Of a stretch of DNA of 64,000 bases, positions 56,521-64,000 are shown piece after piece (the stretch's first letter is position 1; each line of letters opens with the position of its first letter). The DNA is from Agrobacterium salinitolerans (lineage in GTDB: Bacteria > Pseudomonadota > Alphaproteobacteria > Rhizobiales > Rhizobiaceae), in contig NZ_MRDH01000006.1 in assembly GCF_002008225.1 (NCBI RefSeq), forward strand, positions 682,001 to 746,000. Direction: 5' to 3'. The translations under genes were made by a program, and so were the position numbers. Below the pieces are notes generated by a model. It saw only the letters and a program-made list of their open reading frames with translations. It ran no database searches and was not told the origin of the DNA.

Positions 56521-56970
56521 TCAGGCTTTTTTCTGCCAGCGGCCTTCTGGCGATTGCTGCCAATAGGTCAGGGAGTGCCCCTCCGTCTTCAGCCTCTTCC
56601 AATGGTTACGTGCCATTTCCAGCTGGTAGGCATCGTATCCATCGAACATGAAGACGACGCGTTCATAAGCCTCCACCGCCGGCGGCTCGGCGCCATCAAC
56701 GAGAAAGCGGACACTTGCCGCGTTGGCGTTCTCGCCCGACGCCGTCAGGAGAATCGGCTGATTTTGCGGTGCGGGCGAAATATCGGTGGCGTGCGGCAGG
56801 AAGCTGTCGTCACGAAAGGTCCAAAGATGCGTGTCGAGAAAATCACGGCGCTCCTCGCCCACCGTCTGGATCGCGACCTTCCAGCCGCGTTCCAGCGATT
56901 TCTCAAGCAAGGGCGGCAGCGCGTCCTCCAGCTTCGATTCCGTCAGGTGGTAGAACAGAATTTCAGTCAT
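56521..56970 (-). CDS. holC: DNA polymerase III subunit chi
   Basis: A 149-residue protein. Family blocks are EILFYHLTESKLEDALPPLL (residues 3-22), RGWKVAIQTVGEERRDFLDTHLW (in two parts, about 29-51), and a C-terminal VVFMFDGYDAYQLEMAR-type motif (about 106-122). Chi links the clamp loader to SSB at the replication fork. It follows pepA by 25 bp on the same strand, an order common in Alphaproteobacteria. Confidence 0.9.
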   Translation of the reverse strand: MTEILFYHLTESKLEDALPPLLEKSLERGWKVAIQTVGEERRDFLDTHLWTFRDDSFLPHATDISPAPQNQPILLTASGENANAASVRFLVDGAEPPAVEAYERVVFMFDGYDAYQLEMARNHWKRLKTEGHSLTYWQQSPEGRWQKKA

Positions 56971-56995
56971 TCGCAGACGCGCAGCTCCGCTCGCT

Positions 56996-58489
56996 TCAAT
57001 CTTCGTAATGGGCGCGAACGAGTTCGTTCAGAAGACGCACACCATAGCCCGAGCCCCAGGACTGGTTGATCTCGGTCAGCGGCGAGCCCATGGCGGTGCC
57101 GGCGATATCGAGGTGCGCCCAGGATGTTTCGCCCACGAAACGCTTGAGGAACTGCGCAGCGGTGACGGAACCCGCAAGGCGGCCCGAGCTGTTCTTCATG
57201 TCGGCGAATTTGGAATCGATGATCTTGTCGTAATCCTTGCCGAGCGGCATGCGCCACAGTTTTTCCGCCGTCACATCGCCCGCCTGCGTGAGGCGCGCTG
57301 CAAGTTCGTCGTCATTGGAGAAAAGACCGGCCTGAAGATTGCCGAGCGCAACCGTGATCGCGCCCGTCAGCGTGGCGAGGTTCACCATGAATTTCGGGTT
57401 GAAGCGATCCTTCGTGTACCAGAGCGCATCGGCCAGAACCAGCCGGCCTTCGGCATCGGTATTGATGATCTCGATGGTCTGGCCGGACATGGAGGTGACG
57501 ATATCGCCGGGGCGCTGGGCATTGCCATCGGGCATGTTCTCGACCAGGCCAATGACGCCGATCACATTCGCCCTGGCCTTGCGGGCCGCCAGCGTGTGCA
57601 TCAGGCCGGTAACGGCCGCAGCACCACCCATGTCGCCCTTCATATCTTCCATATTGAGGCCCGGCTTCAGCGAAATACCACCGGTATCGAATACGACGCC
57701 CTTGCCGACAAAGGCGATGGGCTCATCCTTCTTTGAACCGCCGTTCCATTGCATGACCGCCAGCCGCGGCGGACGGGCCGACCCCTGCGCCACGCCCAGA
57801 AGCGCGTTCATGCCGAGCTTTTTCAGTTCCTTCTCACCGAGGACTTCCACCTCGACGCCGAGCTTGCGCAGCTCTTCGGCCTTCTCGGCAAATTCGACAG
57901 GTCCGAGAATATTCGGCGGGAGGTTGACGAGATCACGCGCGAGAATCACACCGTCCGCGACCGCTTGCGACAGGGCAAATGCCTTCTCGGCCTCCTTGTG
58001 AGCGGCGGTGACAATGACAACCTCGACCTTCTTCGGCGCCTTCTCGTCGTCCGACTTCTTCTTGGTCTTGTAGGCATCGAAACTATAGGCACGCAGCAGC
58101 AGGCCAAGCGCGAAATCACCTGCCGCCCGTGCGCCAACCTCGACACTCGGTGCGTCGAGATAGATAACGACCTTTTCCGCCTTCTTGAAATGGGCGGCCG
58201 CAGTACCGCCAGCACGCAACCAGTCGTGCGCAACCAGTTTGGATGGTTTGCCAAGACCGATGACAAGCAAACGATCGGCGGCGGAACCCTGCGGTGCGAT
58301 CACATCGAGCGTCGCCATGGATTTTGCGGAAAAACCTGCGATCTTCGCCGCCCTTTCGATCACACCGCCCGGATCGGCCTCGGAGGCGCCGGCGACGGCC
58401 TGAGCCTCACCCGAGGCCTGCAGCACAACGGCGAGCGCATTTTCCAGCACGGCGGAATTGGCGAAAGAAATATCGAATTTGGCGGACAT
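56996..58489 (-). CDS. pepA: Leucyl aminopeptidase
   Basis: A 497-residue M17 metallopeptidase. The N-terminal macrodomain-like region is followed by the catalytic part: [19 protein letters not shown] (about residues 261-279), [11 protein letters not shown] and the [14 protein letters not shown] motif (about 346-359) with the metal-binding Asp/Glu and Arg. It removes N-terminal residues in the cytoplasm using two metal ions. The start at 58489 has AGGAAAAC in front. Confidence 0.94.
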   Translation of the reverse strand: MSAKFDISFANSAVLENALAVVLQASGEAQAVAGASEADPGGVIERAAKIAGFSAKSMATLDVIAPQGSAADRLLVIGLGKPSKLVAHDWLRAGGTAAAHFKKAEKVVIYLDAPSVEVGARAAGDFALGLLLRAYSFDAYKTKKKSDDEKAPKKVEVVIVTAAHKEAEKAFALSQAVADGVILARDLVNLPPNILGPVEFAEKAEELRKLGVEVEVLGEKELKKLGMNALLGVAQGSARPPRLAVMQWNGGSKKDEPIAFVGKGVVFDTGGISLKPGLNMEDMKGDMGGAAAVTGLMHTLAARKARANVIGVIGLVENMPDGNAQRPGDIVTSMSGQTIEIINTDAEGRLVLADALWYTKDRFNPKFMVNLATLTGAITVALGNLQAGLFSNDDELAARLTQAGDVTAEKLWRMPLGKDYDKIIDSKFADMKNSSGRLAGSVTAAQFLKRFVGETSWAHLDIAGTAMGSPLTEINQSWGSGYGVRLLNELVRAHYED

Positions 58490-58788
58490 GTTTTCCTGCT
58501 CTTCTTCTACGACTTGCACGATGCGCATGATCATGGCCTTTTCGGCCCCGGGCGCAACCCTTGCATTCTTTAAAGCCCCACAGTCGTTAAAGGAAAGGCA
58601 TTTTTGTGGAATGCGAAATCACGTCATGAAACCGACAGCTTGTTTCACAAAAAGACACAGGCAGCGGAAAAATCGTCGCGCAAAACATATTTGTGAGCGC
58701 GCCGGAATAGCCAATTGCAAACGATGCGATTAGATAGACGAAAATTCGGCGAGCGATCGCACGTAAAAACAATGTCGAACAGGGCCGT
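58490..58788. promoter_or_regulatory. Divergent promoter region between pepA and lptF
   Basis: A 299-bp gap with no convincing gene. It should hold the promoters of pepA-holC (leftward) and lptFGD (rightward). The stretch TGAAAC...GTTTCA at 58627-58647 is a short imperfect dyad of uncertain meaning. Confidence 0.45.
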
Positions 58789-59958
58789 ATGAAGCTTCTC
58801 GAGAACTATATCCTGCGGCGGACAACGCAGATGTTTCTGGTCGCGCTGCTGCCGGTGCTGGCCATCATCTGGACCATCCAGGTTCTCCAGAGAATCAATC
58901 TCGTCACCGATACGGGCCAGTCGATGGGTTCCTTCATGGCGCTCGCGACCATGATCCTGCCGACGCTGATCCCAGTCGTCCTGCCTTTTGCGCTTGTCAT
59001 CGGCATTACCCAGATTTTCACGACGATGAACAACGATTCCGAGCTTGCCATCATTGATGCGGCCGGATCGCCGCGGTCGGTGATGTATCGCCCGGTTCTC
59101 ATTCTGGCCGCCGTTCTGAGCGCCTTTTCCTTCACCATCACCAATTTCATCGAGCCGCCCGCCCGCAGCTCCGCCCGGCAGATGGTGGCCGCCGCCTATG
59201 CCGACCTCCTTTCCTCGGTGATCGAGGAAAAGACTTTCCGTACCATTCAGGATGGTCTTTACGTGCAGATCGCCCAGCGGCAGGGCCGTATTCTCAAAGG
59301 CCTGTTCGTCGCCGACCGCCGCGATCCGAATTTCGACCTCATTTATTACGCCAAGGAAGGCATGATCGATGAAAGCGGCACGTCGCTCACCATGCGCGAC
59401 GGTGAAGTGCAGCAGAAGACGCCGGACGGCAAGGTCTCGATCGTCAAGTTCCTGTCCTATGCCTTCGATCTTTCGACCATGTCGGAGAAGCAGGATTCCG
59501 AGCCGTCGCTCTCTCCGGGCGACGCCAGCCTCGGCTTCCTTCTCGCGCCCGACGAGAACAATGCGAGCTACAAGCGCTCACCGGAAAACTTCCGCAGCGA
59601 GTTGCACAAGCGTCTGTCGGACTGGATGTTCGCCTTCTCCTTCGCGCTTATTTCGCTGGTCATCGCCGCCGACGCCCGTTCGCACCGCGAGGCGCGCCTG
59701 CATCCGATGGTGGCCGCACTGGTGACGGCCTTCATGCTGCGCTGGCTTGGTTTTTACGTCACCAATCAGGTCAAGCAGAGCGCGGCCTTCATTCCCCTGG
59801 TTTATGCCGTGCCGGGCCTTAGCGGCGGCGCTGCCGCCTTCATTCTGCTGACCGGCCGAAAGCCGAAAATGCCGACAATCCTCGTCGATGCGATGGGTCG
59901 TCTGCGCCGTCTGTTCTCCAGCCGGATGGCCAAAAACTCTGGGAGCGGCAGCGCATGA
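58789..59958 (+). CDS. lptF: LPS export ABC transporter permease LptF
   Basis: A 389-residue inner-membrane protein of the YjgP/YjgQ family. N-terminal membrane segments (about 10-32, 47-80, 97-115), a periplasmic beta-jellyroll region (about 120-270) and C-terminal segments (about 278-350) are visible. It moves LPS from the inner membrane to the LptA/C bridge with LptB and LptG. It overlaps lptG by 4 bp (ATGA at 59955). The C-terminal 30 residues are basic and hydrophilic. Confidence 0.92.
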   Translation: MKLLENYILRRTTQMFLVALLPVLAIIWTIQVLQRINLVTDTGQSMGSFMALATMILPTLIPVVLPFALVIGITQIFTTMNNDSELAIIDAAGSPRSVMYRPVLILAAVLSAFSFTITNFIEPPARSSARQMVAAAYADLLSSVIEEKTFRTIQDGLYVQIAQRQGRILKGLFVADRRDPNFDLIYYAKEGMIDESGTSLTMRDGEVQQKTPDGKVSIVKFLSYAFDLSTMSEKQDSEPSLSPGDASLGFLLAPDENNASYKRSPENFRSELHKRLSDWMFAFSFALISLVIAADARSHREARLHPMVAALVTAFMLRWLGFYVTNQVKQSAAFIPLVYAVPGLSGGAAAFILLTGRKPKMPTILVDAMGRLRRLFSSRMAKNSGSGSA

Positions 59959-61043
59959 TTTTCAACACGCTCTCCCGGTATTTCCTGAAGCGATATCTGA
60001 TCACCGCCGTCTGGTTCGTGCTCGGCGTATCTTCGATCATTTACCTTGCCGATTTCAGCGAAACGGCACGGCGCATGTCCGGCCTGCCCGGCTATTCCGT
60101 TCCGGCCGCCCTTGGCCTGACGGCGCTTCGCCTGCCGCTGATCCTGCAGCAGACCGTGCCCTTCATCGCGCTTTTCGTCGGCATGACCACGCTGATCTCG
60201 CTCAACCGGCGCTATGAGCTGGTGGTGACGCGCGCCGCCGGCATTTCCGCCTGGCAGTTCATCCTTCCGTTCGTGCTCGGCGCGGTTTTCATCGGCATCC
60301 TGTCGGTCACGATCCTGAACCCCATCGCGGCATGGGGCCAAAACAAGTCGCTGGCAATGGAAGCCGGCCTGCGCAACGAAGCGGGCGGCGGCCGCCAGCA
60401 GGAGATCGTTCCGTGGATGCGCCAGTCGAGCGGCGGCAAGGATACGATCATCGGCGCCAAGAGCTTCGAGGACAACGGAACGCTGCTTCTCGATGTGGTT
60501 CTGATCGACATCGACAAGGACGGAAACATCGTCTCGCGTAAGGATGCGAAGTCGGCTAAATTGGAAGATGGTTACTGGCTTCTTAACGGCGTTTCGGAAA
60601 CGCGCGCCGGGCATGTGTCAGTTCGGCAAGAGAGCATGCGGATCAGTACCAATCTGAGACGGGAATTCGTCCAAGAACGCATGACGCAGACGGAAACCGT
60701 TGCTTTCTTTGACCTTTCTCACAAGATCGAAGTTGCAAAGTCCTTTGGACTATCTTCAAAGGCGCTTGAGACGCAGTATCATTTCCTGCTATCGACGCCC
60801 CTGCTTCTGGTCGCGATGACCTTGATCGCCGCGACCGTTTCATTAAAGTTCAGCCGCTTCGCCCAATCGCGCTCCGTGATTCTGGGTGGAATCGTTTCCG
60901 GCTTCGTGCTTTATGTAGTAACCGTGCTCGTAAGGGCATTCGGGAGTGGTGGTGTTGTCCCTCCCACCGTCGCGGTCTGGGTTCCAGTCATCGTGGCGTT
61001 GGCTTTGGGGGCAACCATTCTGCTTCATCAGGAGGACGGCTAG
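59955..61043 (+). CDS. lptG: LPS export ABC transporter permease LptG
   Basis: A 362-residue protein of the same fold as LptF: membrane segments at the N and C termini around a periplasmic jellyroll. The motif LNRRYELVVTRAAGISAWQF (about residues 83-102) is the LptB-contact coupling helix. It acts with LptF and LptB. It is coupled to lptF upstream by 4 bp and shares one base with the lptD start. Confidence 0.92.
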   Translation: MIFNTLSRYFLKRYLITAVWFVLGVSSIIYLADFSETARRMSGLPGYSVPAALGLTALRLPLILQQTVPFIALFVGMTTLISLNRRYELVVTRAAGISAWQFILPFVLGAVFIGILSVTILNPIAAWGQNKSLAMEAGLRNEAGGGRQQEIVPWMRQSSGGKDTIIGAKSFEDNGTLLLDVVLIDIDKDGNIVSRKDAKSAKLEDGYWLLNGVSETRAGHVSVRQESMRISTNLRREFVQERMTQTETVAFFDLSHKIEVAKSFGLSSKALETQYHFLLSTPLLLVAMTLIAATVSLKFSRFAQSRSVILGGIVSGFVLYVVTVLVRAFGSGGVVPPTVAVWVPVIVALALGATILLHQEDG

Positions 61044-63424
61044 TGGCGGTAATTGACCGCGGGAATATCAGGCGGCTTTGGACGGCCCTTCTGACAGGTG
61101 CCGCTGTGTGCGCGTATTTGGCATCCAGCCCGGTCGCTTTCGGCCAGGATGGTTTGCTTGCGTCGGCAAGCCAAGACGATTCGAAACTCCTGCTTACAGC
61201 AAATGAACTGACCTATAATCGCGATTCCCAGCGCGTGATTGCGAAGGGCGTCGTTCGCATGAAATATTCGGGCTACCGCATGGTGGCCCAGCAGGTGGAA
61301 TACAACCAGCAGACCGGCCGCGTGATCGCCCATGGCAACATCGAGCTGATCGAGCCGGGCGGCAACAAGATTTATGCCGACGAGATGGACGTGACCGATG
61401 ACTTCGGTCAGGGCTTCGTCAATGCCCTGCGCGTTGAGACAACGGATAACACTCGTATTGCGGGTGAAAGCGCCGAGCGTCTCGAAGGCGACCGGATGGT
61501 TCTCAACAACGGCGTCTACACCGCCTGTCTGCCCTGCGCCGAACGGCCCGAAAAGGCGCCGCTGTGGCAGGTCAAGGCCGAGCGCGTCATTCAGGACGGC
61601 AAGACCCATACGGTGCGGCTGGAAAAGGCCCGCCTTCAGCTTTTCGGCCACTCGATCGCCTATCTGCCGTTCCTCACGGTTCCGGACAACACAGTGAAGC
61701 GTAAATCGGGCTTCCTGTTCCCGCAGATGAGCTTGACCAACAAGCTTGGTTTTGGCCTTGGCGTTCCCTATTTCCAGGTTCTTTCCGACACGTCGGATTT
61801 GACCATCACGCCGACCTACTACACCAAGCAGGGTCTGTTGCTGCAGGGCGAATTGCGGAACCGTTTCGAAAGCGGCATGCATACGTTGACGATTGCCGGC
61901 ATCAGCCAGCAGTCGTCTGACACCTTCAACGCCGGAACGAGTGACGCGTTGAACGATCAGCGCGGCATGGTGGCAACCAAGGGTGATTTCAGCATCAACC
62001 CGCGCTGGGCTTTCGGCTGGGACGCCATGGTGCAGTCCGACAACAACTTCTCGCGCACCTATAACCTCAAGGGCTACAAGAACGACGTCCAGACCAACCA
62101 GATTTATCTGGCGGGCACTGGCGAGCGTAACAGCTTTGACGCCCGTGGTTATTATTTCAACGTTCAGGACACGGATAATTCGGAGCTCAAGGAACGCAAG
62201 CAGGCGATCGTTCATCCGGTCGTAGACTATCGTTACTTCCTGCCGGATCCGATCTATGGCGGTGAACTGTCGCTGACCACGAACTTCACGAGCATCAGCC
62301 GTTCGACGCAGGATTCCTACGCGATGGGCGGCTTCCCCCGCTTCAACGGTCTGGAAGGCTCTTATACGCGCTGGACCACGGAAGCGGAATGGAAGCGCAC
62401 CATTACGATGGATAGCGGTCTTCAGATCACGCCGATCCTTGCCGCGCGCGGCGACGCGCTGTGGACCGACATGAATGCGGCAAGCTTCACCTCCGGCGGT
62501 ACATCCTATGCCTATGAAGGCATGATCCATGACGATGCTGCCCTGCGTGGCATGGTCACCGGTGGCCTTGAGGTGCGTTATCCCTGGCTGTTCACTGCCC
62601 TCAACAGCAGCCACGTGATCGAGCCTATCGCGCAGATTTTCGTTCGGCCGAACGAGCAATATTCCGGTCGTTTCCCGAACGAGGACTCGCAAGCCTTTGT
62701 GTTCGACGCTACCAACCTCTTCGAGCGCGACAAGTTCTCCGGCTTCGACCGTATCGAAGGCGGTACGCGTGCCAATCTCGGCTTCCGCTATAACGGCACG
62801 TTCGACAATGGTTACGGCATTCGTGCCATTGCCGGCCAATCCTTCCATCTGGCGGGCGACAATTCCTTCGCGTCTTACGATCTCGTCAATGCAGGCGCTA
62901 ATTCCGGCCTCGAATCCGACCGTTCGGATTATGTCGCCATGGCCGCTTTCGATGCGCCGATCGGACTCTCGCTCTCGTCGAGCCTGCGTCTCGACAAGGA
63001 CGATTTCGACATCAACCGCTCGGAAACCGGTATCAGCTATTCGGACCGTCGCCTTACCGGCAAGCTCAGCTATACGCAGGTCAAGGCACAGCCGAAATAT
63101 GGCTATAACGAAGACCGCGACATCATTCAGGCGTCCGGCACGCTGCGCATGGACGACAACTGGTCGCTTTTCGGATCGATCAATTACGATCTGAACGGGA
63201 AGTTTGCCGCTGAACGCCGTATCGGTATTGCCTATCAGGATGAGTGCACAATCCTGACGGTCAGCTATTCGGACGAAGGCAATATCAATTCCAGCCGTCA
63301 GGCCGCCAATGACTGGTCGATCAATGCGCGTCTGGCCTTCCGCACGCTCGGCGATATCAGCATCGGCTCAGCCAATGAGGACTGGAACGACATGGATATC
63401 GGCTGGAAGCCAAACAACTACTGA
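61043..63424 (+). CDS. lptD: LPS-assembly outer-membrane protein LptD
   Basis: A 793-residue protein starting at GTG 61043 with GGAGG at 61031-61035, overlapping the lptG stop by one base. A signal peptide (residues about 1-34) is followed by the OstA/LptA-like periplasmic domain (about 50-170) and the LptD barrel (about 200-790). Two Cys in YTACLPCAERPEKAPLW (about residues 156-159) mark the region where inter-domain disulfides form in LptD. It inserts LPS into the outer leaflet with LptE. No lptE gene is visible next to it. The strong hairpin after its stop ends the lptFGD transcript. Confidence 0.93.
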   Translation: MAVIDRGNIRRLWTALLTGAAVCAYLASSPVAFGQDGLLASASQDDSKLLLTANELTYNRDSQRVIAKGVVRMKYSGYRMVAQQVEYNQQTGRVIAHGNIELIEPGGNKIYADEMDVTDDFGQGFVNALRVETTDNTRIAGESAERLEGDRMVLNNGVYTACLPCAERPEKAPLWQVKAERVIQDGKTHTVRLEKARLQLFGHSIAYLPFLTVPDNTVKRKSGFLFPQMSLTNKLGFGLGVPYFQVLSDTSDLTITPTYYTKQGLLLQGELRNRFESGMHTLTIAGISQQSSDTFNAGTSDALNDQRGMVATKGDFSINPRWAFGWDAMVQSDNNFSRTYNLKGYKNDVQTNQIYLAGTGERNSFDARGYYFNVQDTDNSELKERKQAIVHPVVDYRYFLPDPIYGGELSLTTNFTSISRSTQDSYAMGGFPRFNGLEGSYTRWTTEAEWKRTITMDSGLQITPILAARGDALWTDMNAASFTSGGTSYAYEGMIHDDAALRGMVTGGLEVRYPWLFTALNSSHVIEPIAQIFVRPNEQYSGRFPNEDSQAFVFDATNLFERDKFSGFDRIEGGTRANLGFRYNGTFDNGYGIRAIAGQSFHLAGDNSFASYDLVNAGANSGLESDRSDYVAMAAFDAPIGLSLSSSLRLDKDDFDINRSETGISYSDRRLTGKLSYTQVKAQPKYGYNEDRDIIQASGTLRMDDNWSLFGSINYDLNGKFAAERRIGIAYQDECTILTVSYSDEGNINSSRQAANDWSINARLAFRTLGDISIGSANEDWNDMDIGWKPNNY

Positions 63425-63430
63425 GTTTAG

Positions 63431-63464
63431 AGGCAGGTTACGCAGCATCGTGACCTGCCTTTTT
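63431..63464 (+). terminator. Rho-independent terminator of the lptFGD operon
   Basis: Stem AGGCAGGTTACG / CGTGACCTGCCT (63431-63442 and 63449-63460, one T-G pair), loop CAGCAT, followed by TTTT. It begins 7 bp after the lptD stop. Confidence 0.88.
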
Positions 63465-63719
63465 ACCATTTGGCCAGTAAAGCCACGGTTTCGCCGCAAC
63501 AACACGCCAATGTCGGCCGCACATGGAACCTATCGGGTTTTCTTTCAACAAACCGACACATTGCCGTCTTGCGGATCGCGATGATATATACGTGGCAAAT
63601 TCGCGGTGCGGACGCACAGGTGCAGGTCTGAAAGCGGGAAAGTTCAATATTCCCCCATCAGGCAGAACAGATTGGCGGGACAGGGCAACAGGACCCTGCC
63701 CGACGAAAGGGAGAAGGAT
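63465..63719 (+). promoter_or_regulatory. Upstream region of the surA-like gene
   Basis: A 255-bp region after the lptD terminator, so the surA-like gene needs its own promoter here. A GGAGAAGG ribosome binding site lies just before the start at 63720. No other gene is seen. Confidence 0.5.
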
Positions 63720-64000
63720 ATGATGAATTTCGGAAAGACGGCTTTGCGTGGCGCTGCTTTCGCCTTTGCGATATTCGCCGTTCCCATGGCCGTTGTGCCC
63801 TATACTGGCCAGGCCTTCGCCGATAGCACCGTCAAGATCGTCGTCAACAAGACACCCATCACCAACGACGATATTGCCAAGCGCGTCGCCTTCCTCAAGC
63901 TGCAGCGCCAGTCCGGTAATCTCAATGAAAAGGCGCGTGAGCAGCTTGTCGATGAAGCGCTGAAGCGCGAGGAAATCGCCCGCGTCAAGATGTCGGTCAG
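63720..64000 (+). CDS. surA: SurA-like peptidyl-prolyl isomerase/chaperone, N-terminal part, cut by window edge
   Basis: The first 93 residues are visible; the frame runs off the right edge. A signal peptide (hydrophobic about residues 11-28, cleavage after GQAFA near 33) is followed by VKIVVNKTPITNDDIAKR, the SurA N-terminal chaperone start, and helices QLVDEALKREEIARVK. SurA escorts outer-membrane proteins, including LptD, through the periplasm. Two ATGs (63720, 63723) are possible. Position after lptD matches the usual lptD-surA order. Confidence 0.85.
   Translation, partial: MMNFGKTALRGAAFAFAIFAVPMAVVPYTGQAFADSTVKIVVNKTPITNDDIAKRVAFLKLQRQSGNLNEKAREQLVDEALKREEIARVKMSV

Noticed and set aside
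61040-62848. 602-codon minus-strand frame
   Set aside because: Antisense to lptD; repeats of Val/Ala/Arg typical of shadow frames.
1-64000. tRNA, rRNA, IS element, prophage or CRISPR array
   Set aside because: None recognised by reading both strands; a tRNAscan, Infernal or ISfinder search would settle it.

Overview
The window reads as chromosomal DNA of a Rhizobiaceae bacterium, most likely Agrobacterium (A. fabrum / A. tumefaciens group). Signs of this are the high GC content with NNC/NNG codon preference, the closest recognisable families (aopB-type porin, LdtR, CGNR protein, RDD and DUF6163 proteins), and alphaproteobacterial gene orders: the AI-2E transporter gene, hdaA, ppk and ppx divergent from purM-purN; pepA-holC; lptF-lptG-lptD-surA; and uvrC-pgsA-moaD-moaE. 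No rRNA, tRNA, IS element, prophage or CRISPR array was recognised. This is mostly core chromosome with small accessory patches.

Layout. 1-5.6 kb: 5' part of an L,D-transpeptidase gene with its MarR-type regulator ldtR, a DUF6163 membrane protein, hemB (Mg-type metal site), an RDD protein, the N-end-rule transferase bpt, and an AbrB-Doc toxin-antitoxin pair under a 25-bp dyad. 5.6-13.2 kb: parC, an unknown exported protein, a SulP transporter, creD and a small FUSC protein coupled to aspS. 13.2-22.6 kb: aspS, an MFS exporter, rnd, a small Cys-rich protein, a membrane class III nucleotide cyclase, a phytase-like esterase, a dispersed repeat, a YunG protein and a phosphonate-type hexapeptide transferase. 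22.6-31.3 kb: AI-2E transporter-hdaA-ppk-ppx (minus) against a methyltransferase and purMN (plus).

31.3-33 kb is an AT-rich accessory patch with an omptin outer-membrane protease and a small secreted protein. 33-40.2 kb: Nudix hydrolase, molybdopterin oxidoreductase, rlmJ, a flippase-like membrane protein, RNase T2, a GST and aopB. 40.5-44.8 kb: a FolM/PTR1-type pteridine reductase translationally coupled to uvrC, then pgsA, moaD, moaE. 44.8-48.3 kb: a second copy of the dispersed repeat, an orphan LivH permease divergent from a CGNR protein plus lipoprotein, ndk and a GST. 48.6-55.1 kb: a c-di-GMP cluster (two cyclases, one EAL phosphodiesterase) around a YheS-like ABC-F gene. 55.4-64 kb: D-galactose dehydrogenase, holC-pepA, then lptFGD and the start of a surA-like gene.

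Themes that recur are cell-envelope construction (L,D-transpeptidase/LdtR, CreD, LptFGD, SurA, AopB, omptin), nucleotide signalling (cAMP-type cyclase, c-di-GMP enzymes, polyphosphate), replication control (HdaA, ParC, HolC) and molybdenum cofactor biology (MoaD/MoaE plus a molybdopterin oxidoreductase). I did not find a clearly undescribed multi-gene system. The best leads are the AbrB-Doc operon with its dyad, the omptin patch, the pteridine reductase coupled to uvrC, and the CGNR/LivH divergent unit.
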